From contig CABIYO010000033.1 in the NCBI GenBank assembly GCA_902362975.1, forward strand, positions 1 to 29,419: a DNA stretch of 29,419 nucleotides. The letters run 5' to 3'. The translations under genes were made by a program, and so were the position numbers. Under the pieces are notes generated by a model. The model ran no database searches. It was given only the letters and a program-made list of their open reading frames with translations, and was not told where the DNA came from. Positions 23,563 through 29,419 of the stretch are shown here, in pieces; the first letter of the stretch is position 1; each line of letters starts with the position of its first letter. Source of the stretch: Caryophanales bacterium (lineage in GTDB: Bacteria; Bacillota; Bacilli; Exiguobacteriales; Exiguobacteriaceae).

Positions 23563-23982
23563 GTGTCTACCACAGAGCACGAACAAGCGACATCTATTTT
23601 GCATCACCTCTTTACCGCCTCTTCTTTTGTCGGAATCGATTTCGGTTCTGGTCCAAACCATCATCTTCTCTATTTCAGTCGTCAAGGACTGGAATCTTGG
23701 ATCTCCATCGAGGGACCGTGGCATGTCCATGCGACGCAAAATACGTTTGAACAGCTCATGCGCTTAAGAAGAGAGCGCATCCATCAAGTACTCCTCGGTG
23801 ACGAACACCCCCACCTCGAACTGGAATTTGAATCCGGATCCCTTCTCTTCATCAATGGATATCAAGAACACTTTGAGTGCTGGCAAGCAGGGGACGCGAG
23901 ACCACTTGGTGGAGACGCCTATCTGTTGGTCGCGATGCCACAAGGGGAGCTTGCAATCTTTGCGGATGGAGACGACGAATGA
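23563..23982 (+). CDS. Hypothetical protein, 139 aa
   Basis: I do not recognise this protein. It begins at GTG 23563 with GAGGTG 5 nt upstream. It is soluble, acidic at the C-terminus (ADGDDE), with His-rich spots (ILHHLF, NHHLLYF, WHVHATQ) and a beta-rich middle and end (LELEFESGSLLFINGYQEHFECWQ). No signal peptide or membrane segment. Its stop overlaps the ATG of a 30-codon membrane peptide gene, so the two form a unit. Confidence 0.75.
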   Translation: MSTTEHEQATSILHHLFTASSFVGIDFGSGPNHHLLYFSRQGLESWISIEGPWHVHATQNTFEQLMRLRRERIHQVLLGDEHPHLELEFESGSLLFINGYQEHFECWQAGDARPLGGDAYLLVAMPQGELAIFADGDDE

Positions 23983-24071
23983 ACACTTGGATGGAAATTA
24001 TCTTGTATATGTTGATTGCTGGGGGCATTAGTCTCGCGATCATCTTATTGCGAAAAATCACGAAAGCATGA
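23979..24071 (+). CDS. 30-aa single-span membrane peptide
   Basis: The ATG at 23979 overlaps the stop of the upstream gene as ATGA and has GGAG 7 nt upstream. The product is MNTWMEIILYMLIAGGISLA plus IILLRKITKA: one membrane helix (about 5-24) with a short basic tail, positive-inside, followed at once by a terminator. Tight coupling, a proper ribosome binding site and clean topology support a real small gene. Function is unknown; it may anchor or modulate the 139-aa partner. Confidence 0.65.
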   Translation: MNTWMEIILYMLIAGGISLAIILLRKITKA

Positions 24072-24096
24072 AAAAGCGGCCGCGGCCGCTTTTTTT
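24071..24096. terminator. Bidirectional GC-palindrome terminator
   Basis: AAAAAGCGGCCG/CGGCCGCTTTTT (24071-24094) is a perfect palindrome ending in a T-run. It lies between the stops of the 30-aa gene (+) and the AAA ATPase gene (-) and overlaps both stop codons' flanks. Confidence 0.92.
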
Positions 24097-24829
24097 AGTC
24101 GAACAAAATCCGTTGCATCCGCTCTGGCGCATCCAAATAGTCGCGCATGACCTTTACATGTTCAAGATCGTCGAATGCAGTCGGAGTAAGTCCCGTCTCC
24201 ACTTGTAAAATCATCGCACCTGGATACGACATCAAGATCGGTGAGTGACTCGCAATGATGAATTGACTGCCGGACTGGACAAGTTCATGCATGCGTGCGA
24301 GCATCGTCAGTTGACGCATCGGTGACAATGCGGCCTCCGGCTCATCCAAAATGTAGAGCCCCTCTCCACGGAATCGATGCAACATGAGGGAAAGAAACGC
24401 TTCCCCGTGCGACTGTTCGTGAAGGGAACGTCCTCCGTATGCTTCATAGAACCGCTCCATGTCAGGTCCAAGTTTCGCCATCTCATCTACGTAACTCGAC
24501 AACTGATATGCCGTCTCGGCGCGTAAGAAAAAGCCGTCTTTCGGACGATACGGTCCTCGAATCGGACGTAACGCTTCATACAACGAGCTATGTGTCGACT
24601 CTGTTTCGAATTGGAAGGACGGCGCTCCGCCTTCTGGGTTGAATCCAGCCGCCACCGCCATCCCTTCAATCAACGTCGATTTCCCACTCCCGTTCTCTCC
24701 AACAAGAAAGGTGACAGGATGATGAAACGTCAGTTCATCGAGTGTCTGAAAGATGGGTAACGAGTACGGATAACCCGTTGATTGGATGCGGTCTTTCTCT
24801 AACCGCACTCCTCGTAAAAATAAAGTCAT
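24095..24829 (-). CDS. AAA/SMC-like ATPase (AAA_21 type)
   Basis: The 244-aa ABC/SMC-head-like ATPase has Walker A GENGSGKST (44-52), a short insert (residues about 65-145), a signature-like QSHGEAFLSLM, Walker B LYILDEPEAALSP and an H-switch IIASHSPILM. Such single-domain ATPases occur across bacteria, some of them in defence modules. Here it is coupled to a sensor kinase, so defence is not implied. I take ATG 24829 because it overlaps the kinase stop as ATGA; TTG 24844 and ATG 24835 are less likely. Confidence 0.87.
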   Translation of the reverse strand: MTLFLRGVRLEKDRIQSTGYPYSLPIFQTLDELTFHHPVTFLVGENGSGKSTLIEGMAVAAGFNPEGGAPSFQFETESTHSSLYEALRPIRGPYRPKDGFFLRAETAYQLSSYVDEMAKLGPDMERFYEAYGGRSLHEQSHGEAFLSLMLHRFRGEGLYILDEPEAALSPMRQLTMLARMHELVQSGSQFIIASHSPILMSYPGAMILQVETGLTPTAFDDLEHVKVMRDYLDAPERMQRILFD

Positions 24830-26094
24830 GTCCATCCGATCCAAAACGTCGCCCCCTTATCTGAATCGACTCCATATGAAAGTCCTTGTGCATCAAGAAG
24901 TAGTTTCGTGATGGCGAGACCTAAACCATGTCCGTTCGAACGGTCCCCTTTCACATACATATCCCATATCGCATGCTGAATGGAAGGATCAACCCCGTTT
25001 CCTTCGTCGGTCACTTCTAATCGCTTCGGGGTTAGCGTGATGGTGATTCTTCCCCCGACAGGGCTCACCTCATACGCATTGCTTATGAAATTCGAGAGCA
25101 CTCGTTCCATCGCCAATCGATCAGCTTGGATTGATACCGTTTCGAGTCGGAGGTCGAGTGTCACGTCTTTTTGTCGGAACCACTCGGACATCCGTGAAGT
25201 CAACCGACGAATCAAGTCATCTAGTTGAATTAGTTCCATCTCAAGAGGAATCGAACCAGCGGACAACTTCGAGTATTCCAGCATCTGATTGACGAGTCGG
25301 TCAATCCGGTCCACTTCCTCGGTAATGCTTTTACCGGTCGTGGTCATCTCTGTTTCATGGACAACACCAAGCTCTAATAGTTCCGCCTCGTTTCGAACGA
25401 TAGCGAGCGGTGTACGCACATCGTGTGTGATCCCAGAGATAAATGATTTTTGAAGCGCCTCTTTTTCTTGAAGTGATGTGTTCATTTGTCCGATGGTGAC
25501 GGTCAAATCTCCAATCTCATCGTTCGTCACGCTCGGCAAGCTAATATCGTGTCGCCCCTCTATAATGGATGCGGTCGCTTGTTTCAACTCGACGAGCGGT
25601 TGCGTGAGCCGACGACTCATCCAATACGTGACAGCGATGGCGACAAGTAGGGCTAGAATAAACCCACCTGCTAAGATGAGGTAGATTTGCTGGAATTGTG
25701 GATTCGAGAACGGAACGGGGCTATACGTCACGATTTGAATGTCCCCTTCTTCTTGTAGATACGTCAAGAAGCGGGTGCCATTTACACTCACTTCGTCCTG
25801 AACCGATAAGTCATACGGGTCGAGGCTGATCGGCATCATGCGATGCATCCGTCCGCCTCGTTCGAACTCGATCCGCTGCCCATTTTGGAATACAAGCACG
25901 TCAAGTTGCCCCGGGATTCCACGCCCCTCTTGAATGGCCTCATACACAATCGCCGCCTCACGCTCTAATTGTGCGTACGTCTCACCTTCTGCGAAGCGTC
26001 CGATCAATAATGACGTGAGTCCGAATGTTAAGAGTGCCATCACGGCAAGTGGTAGAATGGCCGTCCAAAGTAACTTCTTCATTAATCGATTCAT
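24826..26094 (-). CDS. Sensor histidine kinase (HAMP, HisKA, HATPase)
   Basis: The 422-aa membrane kinase has TM1 about 8-31, an extracytoplasmic sensor region 32-135, TM2 about 136-159, and HAMP about 160-212. The phosphorylated His224 lies in SGITHDVRTPLAI; the ATPase domain has N-box NFISNAYEV, G1 DEGNGVDP and G2 GHGLGLAI. The sensor region has no recognised fold. The start overlaps the response regulator stop by 4 bp, so they are cognate. The signal is unknown; the divergent secreted acidic protein is a likely target and may take part in sensing. Confidence 0.95.
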   Translation of the reverse strand: MNRLMKKLLWTAILPLAVMALLTFGLTSLLIGRFAEGETYAQLEREAAIVYEAIQEGRGIPGQLDVLVFQNGQRIEFERGGRMHRMMPISLDPYDLSVQDEVSVNGTRFLTYLQEEGDIQIVTYSPVPFSNPQFQQIYLILAGGFILALLVAIAVTYWMSRRLTQPLVELKQATASIIEGRHDISLPSVTNDEIGDLTVTIGQMNTSLQEKEALQKSFISGITHDVRTPLAIVRNEAELLELGVVHETEMTTTGKSITEEVDRIDRLVNQMLEYSKLSAGSIPLEMELIQLDDLIRRLTSRMSEWFRQKDVTLDLRLETVSIQADRLAMERVLSNFISNAYEVSPVGGRITITLTPKRLEVTDEGNGVDPSIQHAIWDMYVKGDRSNGHGLGLAITKLLLDAQGLSYGVDSDKGATFWIGWT

Positions 26095-26741
26095 GACAAT
26101 CCCTCTAATCGATAACCGACCCGGTGCACAGTCTTCAACTGTTCTTTTAAGGTCGGCGATTTGTCCCGCAGTTGTTTAATATGGGTGTCGACCGTTCGTG
26201 TATCTCCGACGAATGCGTAGTCCCATACGTCGTCGAGCAAGCGGTTCCGGTCTAACGCCTCCCCGACATGTTTCCAAAGATACAGTAGCAATTCATACTC
26301 TTTATTCGTCAGTCGAAGCGGATGTCCGTTCTCTTGTACCATTCTCGATTTGACGTCGATGGTGAGCGCCCCGAACTGAATCATATCCGTCTGTTTCACG
26401 AGACGCTTCAATCGAATCTCCAATTCTTTTAACACGATGGGTTTGACTAAATAATCGTCTGCGCCAAGTTCCAATCCGAACACGCGGTCATCCGCCTCAC
26501 CGCGGGCCGTCGTCAAGATAATGGCAGGTGTAGGATGTTGGGCTTTCAATGTCGGAATCAAGGTCCAGCCTTCTCCGTCAGGGAGACGGACATCCAATAA
26601 GACCGCATCAAACCGTTGATGTAACTGTTGCTTCGCCTCACTCAAGGTCATCGCTACGGTCACCTCAAATCCGGCATATGTTAAAAAGCGGGACATGCCA
26701 TCCGCCAGTTTTTGCTCATCTTCCACAACGAGTACGTTCAT
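26091..26741 (-). CDS. OmpR/PhoB-family response regulator
   Basis: The 216-aa regulator has a receiver domain (acidic E7/D8, phosphorylated D50 in LLDVRLPDG, T77/T78, K100 in YLVKP) and a C-terminal winged helix (LTNKEYELLLYLWKHVGEALDRNRLLDDVW...RTVDTHIKQLRDK...TVHRVGYRLE). It is the first gene of the operon with the kinase and the AAA ATPase. The intergenic region shared with the secreted protein gene carries 11-bp direct repeats typical of OmpR-type sites. Confidence 0.96.
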   Translation of the reverse strand: MNVLVVEDEQKLADGMSRFLTYAGFEVTVAMTLSEAKQQLHQRFDAVLLDVRLPDGEGWTLIPTLKAQHPTPAIILTTARGEADDRVFGLELGADDYLVKPIVLKELEIRLKRLVKQTDMIQFGALTIDVKSRMVQENGHPLRLTNKEYELLLYLWKHVGEALDRNRLLDDVWDYAFVGDTRTVDTHIKQLRDKSPTLKEQLKTVHRVGYRLEGLS

Positions 26742-26806
26742 CTCATATCGCCTCCACCTCCATTATATCGCACCCATCGAACGTCCCACCGTTTCCCAAA
26801 GACAAT

Positions 26807-26866
26807 TTGCAGAAATCTTGCAACTCCCTCACAACTTCCGAAGCCTTCAGTCCTACACTTGAAGTA
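26807..26866 (+). promoter_or_regulatory. Response-regulator-type direct repeats and promoter
   Basis: TTGCA (26807), TTGCA (26818) and TCACA (26829) recur every 11 bp, the helical spacing of OmpR/PhoB half-sites; the second and third units share CAACT-x-CC. TACACT (26854-26859) is a -10 candidate, so the last repeat covers the -35 region, the position for activation of the secreted protein gene. Confidence 0.5.
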
Positions 26867-26885
26867 TCAAAAGGAGGAGATACAC

Positions 26886-27458
26886 ATGAAATCAACAAAA
26901 CTAGCAATCGCCTTAGCCGGTCTTTTGGCCGTCTCAGGTACAGGCGTATATGCCGCGACGAATGACACGACGACTGATGAATCGACAACGACGGAATCCA
27001 CACAATGTGAACGTGGTGAACGAGGTCCTGGTATGTTCGGTGACCGGGAAGCAGGTCATGCCGCTCTCATCGAAGCGCTCGGTTTAACGGAAGATGAAGT
27101 GGATGCGGCTCGCGAAAACGGGCAATCTCTCCCTGAACTCGCAGAAGAAAAAGGCATTTCAATTGAAACGTTCATCGACGCCATCTTGACGTCGCATGAA
27201 GAAAAACTCGCAACCGCTGTGGAGGAAGGGAACTTGACGCAAGAAGAAGCCGATCAAATTCTTGCGGATCACGAAGAACGGTTTGCCGATGTGACAAGTT
27301 ACGATGACTTGGAAGATATTCGTGGTATGCGCGGTGGACGTGAAGGTGGTCGCCATGGACATGGGCACGGTCCACATCATGACGATTCATCTTCTTCAGA
27401 TGATGATGCTTCAACAGAGAGCGACAGCAACGTAGAAAATCAAAGCAACAGCTTATAA
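26886..27458 (+). CDS. Secreted acidic/His-rich protein
   Basis: The 190-aa protein has a signal peptide (MKSTKLAIALAGLLAVSGTG, cleavage near VYA-A at 23-24), then a Thr/Glu linker with one Cys. Next is a helical domain with repeated ALGLTEDEVDAARENGQSL / EEGNLTQEEADQILADHEER units, like DUF2680/YckD-type secreted proteins. It ends in a Gly/His patch (GRHGHGHGPHH) and an Asp/Ser tail, possibly binding metal or calcium. AAAGGAGGAG precedes ATG 26886; the open frame back to 26712 is not used. It is divergent from the two-component operon and likely its target. Function unknown. Confidence 0.85.
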   Translation: MKSTKLAIALAGLLAVSGTGVYAATNDTTTDESTTTESTQCERGERGPGMFGDREAGHAALIEALGLTEDEVDAARENGQSLPELAEEKGISIETFIDAILTSHEEKLATAVEEGNLTQEEADQILADHEERFADVTSYDDLEDIRGMRGGREGGRHGHGHGPHHDDSSSSDDDASTESDSNVENQSNSL

Positions 27459-27461
27459 GTC

Positions 27462-27492
27462 AAAAGGCAGTCACTCACGGTGGCTGCCCTTT
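27462..27492. terminator. Terminator after the secreted protein gene
   Basis: AAAGGCAG (27463-27470) pairs with CTGCCCTTT (27484-27492) with one bulged base. Flanking A- and T-rich ends allow use on both strands, for the secreted protein gene and the mutS2-like fragment. Confidence 0.75.
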
Positions 27493-27511
27493 CTAAATGG
27501 ATTTAGACATC

Positions 27512-28963
27512 TCATTTTCGGTTAGATTGCTCTTGTTTCTTCCTTTCCCGAATCTCTTTCTCTACTCTCCGTAACGCTTTCTTCGACCCCCGGGCAAAGT
27601 CGTGAGCCTCCTTACGTTCCTGATACGTCGTGAACAACGTATCTAAATCATAGTCAGCCGGATAAAGCTCTGTCGCGCGTGCCTCAAGACGAACGCGGCG
27701 GCTCGGCAATTCTACATATTCCGCATCTACGAACACGCGGACATGTCGACGCGATGCATCAAACGAATAGACAAGACCGACTTGATTCGTCTCTAACAAG
27801 CGGACACGGTCCCCTGTTTCAAAGTGCTCTGCCTCTTCAAGTGGTACCATTTCCACTTCTCGCGTAATTTTAGAATCATCGACTTTCGTCATGTCATACG
27901 TTTTCTCGTTCATGTAACGGGATGCCTGTTTCAGAATCGATTCCGGTAACTTCATCTTACGGGCGATAAAGAGGGCGTTGCTGTCGCCAGACTGTCCCCT
28001 GAGCAGCCGATATTGCGGTTCAAGCGTTTCCGGGTCAAACTGCATCGCAGCGTTCATAAAATCCGGATGTGCTTCAGAATACGATTTGATTTCACCATAA
28101 TGCGTCGATGCCACAACGATTGAACCCCGTTTATATGCCGCTTCTAAGATGGCAATCGCAAGAGCGGCTCCTTCGTTCGGTTCCGTCCCGCTTCCGATTT
28201 CATCGAATAACAAGAGCGACCGTTTTCCAGCGGTCTGCATGATCTTCGACACGTTGTACATGTGTGCAGAGAACGTACTGAGTGCCGATTCCAAGTCTTG
28301 ATTATCTCCGATATCGACGAACACCTCATCAAATGTCGAAATGATTGTATCGGTGTGAGCCGGGATATGCAGTCCTGTCATCGTCATCAGACTAAGGAGT
28401 CCTATCGTTTTCAAGACGACCGTCTTCCCGCCGGCGTTCGGTCCCGTGATGATCAAGCCGCGATAGTCTGTACCGATAGCAAAATCGAGTGGAACGGCGC
28501 TTTCTAAAAGTGGATGACGTACTTGCTTCAATCGGATGCGACCGCTCGCATTGACGTGTGGTGTCACGCCATCAATCGACTGGCTGTACTTCCCTTTGGC
28601 GAAGACCATATCGTACTGGGCGATGACATCGAGCATCGATTCGATGTCAGGAAGTACTTCTGTCACCGCTCCCGTCAACGTCGCTAGTACTTGATACACC
28701 TCTACCGCTTCTTCCGTACGCTTGACGACGAGTTCAGCATTTAACCTCGCAATCGCTTCCGGTTCGATAAAGACCGTCGTCCCTCGATTCGATGTATCCA
28801 CAATCGTCCCTGCCACTTTATGCTTATAAGAAGCTTTGATTGGAATGGTGAAGCGGTCCTGTTTTTTCGTGACGAATCCGTCTTGGATCATCTCGCGATT
28901 GGCCGCGCTCTTTAAGAACTTGTTCAATCGTTCCTCGATTCGTCCTTGTGAACTACTCGCCAC
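27512..28963 (-). pseudogene. MutS2-like ATPase, 5' part removed by IS insertion
   Basis: The 483-codon frame is the C-terminal two thirds of a MutS2-family protein: lever/core part (KQDRFTIPIKASYKHKVAG...GTTVFIEPEAI), Walker A TGPNAGGKT, ST-x-DIGD block, Walker B LLFDEIGSGTEPNEGAAL and VVASTHYGEIK. It ends after a KOW-like segment (GDRVRLLETNQVG) and a basic coiled coil, so it lacks the Smr nuclease domain of B. subtilis MutS2 and may belong to the shorter Smr-less paralogue group. The first few codons (up to about 28948) come from the IS right end. The missing N-terminus should lie beyond the right edge on the far side of the element. Confidence 0.85.
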
Positions 28964-29072
28964 TTATTTGCTTCGCAAATTGAAGGGGGAGCTTCTTGGG
29001 AAGATCGTACTTTTATTAGCCACGATTATTTACCAAGCTCGTCGGGTGGTTCCCACCCTGAAGGAATTCGTT
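28948..29072 (-). ncRNA. IS right end and putative omega-RNA of TnpB
   Basis: Between the tnpB stop and the mutS2-like sequence lie two perfect hairpins. One is GGGTGG-TTC-CCACCC (29044-29058); the other is ATTTGC-TTC-GCAAAT (28966-28980), flanked by CTCCCCCTTC and AAGTGGCGAG. The end GTAGTTCAC (minus strand, finishing at 28948) fits the right end of IS1341-type elements. In such elements this region encodes the omega-RNA that guides TnpB, with the guide read from the flanking DNA, here the mutS2-like gene. The exact boundary is inferred. Confidence 0.5.
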
Positions 29073-29419
29073 TTAGTTTGCCAACATCAACAGATTGGTG
29101 CTCGCGTTGATGTCTCGATCATGATGAACACCGCAATGAGTGCACGTCCATTCACGGACATCCATCGCCTTCTTCTCGCCTTTTGCTCCGCAAGAAGAAC
29201 AGATTTGAGTCGATGCGAACCATTGATCCGCCTTGATGAGCGTCCGTCCGTAGAAGTTTGATTTGTATTCTAGCTGTCGGACGAACTCGTACCAACTGAC
29301 ATCTGCAATCGATTTGGCGACCTTGTGGTTTTGCATCATGTCCTTCGATGTCAATGTCTCCACGACGATGACTTGGTTCTCATCAACGATCCGTCTCGAC
29401 AGTTTGTGAAGGAAGTCCT
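29073..29419 (-). CDS. tnpB: TnpB (IS200/IS605 OrfB) C-terminus, partial
   Basis: The last 115 codons of a TnpB nuclease enter from the right edge. Visible are the RuvC-II region QVIVVETLTS with the catalytic Glu (codon 29358-29360), the conserved ADVSWYEFVRQLEYKSNFYG, the four-Cys zinc finger (CSSCG...CTHCG) and the RuvC-III HDRDINASTNLL with the catalytic Asp. So the C-terminal catalytic residues are intact. In IS200/IS605 elements TnpB cuts DNA under omega-RNA guidance and preserves the element. No tnpA is visible in the window. Confidence 0.93.
   Translation of the reverse strand, partial: DFLHKLSRRIVDENQVIVVETLTSKDMMQNHKVAKSIADVSWYEFVRQLEYKSNFYGRTLIKADQWFASTQICSSCGAKGEKKAMDVREWTCTHCGVHHDRDINASTNLLMLAN

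Noticed and set aside
24076..24089. Overlapping NotI-like GCGGCCGC sites as a cloning artefact
   Set aside because: They sit in a perfect A/T-flanked palindrome exactly between convergent stops, so a natural terminator explains them.
24095..24829. AAA ATPase as an anti-phage (OLD/Gabija-like) defence gene
   Set aside because: No nuclease or helicase partner; it is translationally coupled to a histidine kinase.
26712..26885. Upstream extension of the secreted protein frame
   Set aside because: AAAGGAGGAG and the signal peptide begin at 26871-26886; the extension covers the promoter region.
1..29419. CRISPR arrays, tRNA and rRNA genes
   Set aside because: No regularly spaced repeats, cloverleaf-like or rRNA-like sequence seen on either strand.

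Overview
The window looks like chromosomal DNA of a facultatively anaerobic, moderate-GC Bacillota, with an Exiguobacterium-like organism the best guess. The grounds are strong AGGAGG-type ribosome binding sites, a Bacillus-type Fnr with a C-terminal cysteine cluster, an Ecs-type ABC pair, a MutS2-like protein and an MhqR/MhqN-like pair. The genus is inferred from style and synteny, not proven. Both window edges fall inside tnpB genes of IS200/IS605 (IS1341-type) elements.

Positions 1-427 hold the first 25 codons of a leftward tnpB and a structured stretch resembling the right end of a second such element. This abuts a LysM-repeat protein (428-904) that appears to have lost its N-terminus. 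From 942 to about 17400 lies a nitrate-respiration island. One leftward operon runs narK, moaA, moaB, mobA, moeA, mobB, moaE, moaD, moaC, moeB: a nitrate/nitrite transporter plus a complete set for bis-MGD molybdenum cofactor synthesis. Divergent from narK is an unrecognised 170-aa gene that converges on fnr. A second leftward operon (14634 to 9741) encodes a NarI-like membrane cytochrome b with an added cysteine domain, a small soluble paralogue of that domain, a cytoplasmic Nas/Nap-type molybdopterin nitrate reductase, a ferredoxin for four [4Fe-4S] clusters, a Tat-type Rieske protein and a 67-aa membrane protein. Next come modA-modB (no modC) and ric/scdA (repair of nitrosatively damaged Fe-S centres).

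Five promoters in this island (narK-moa, the 170-aa gene, the reductase operon, modAB, ric) each carry a TGTGA-N6-TCACA-like box. In every case the box centre lies exactly 29.5 bp upstream of the first base of a TAnnnT -10 hexamer, the class II (-41.5) geometry. The island therefore reads as one Fnr regulon: molybdate uptake, cofactor synthesis, nitrate import, nitrate reduction and damage repair.

From 17.4 to 29 kb the content is mixed: isocitrate lyase; a small Cys-rich gene with an in-frame amber codon; a MarR/nitroreductase pair; a second nitroreductase; an Ecs-like ABC ATPase (3' frameshift), permease and methyltransferase operon; a two-gene unit of unknown function that includes a 30-aa membrane peptide; an OmpR-type two-component system with an AAA ATPase; a divergent secreted acidic protein preceded by 11-bp direct repeats; and a MutS2-like gene cut by an IS200/IS605 element whose tnpB runs off the right edge.
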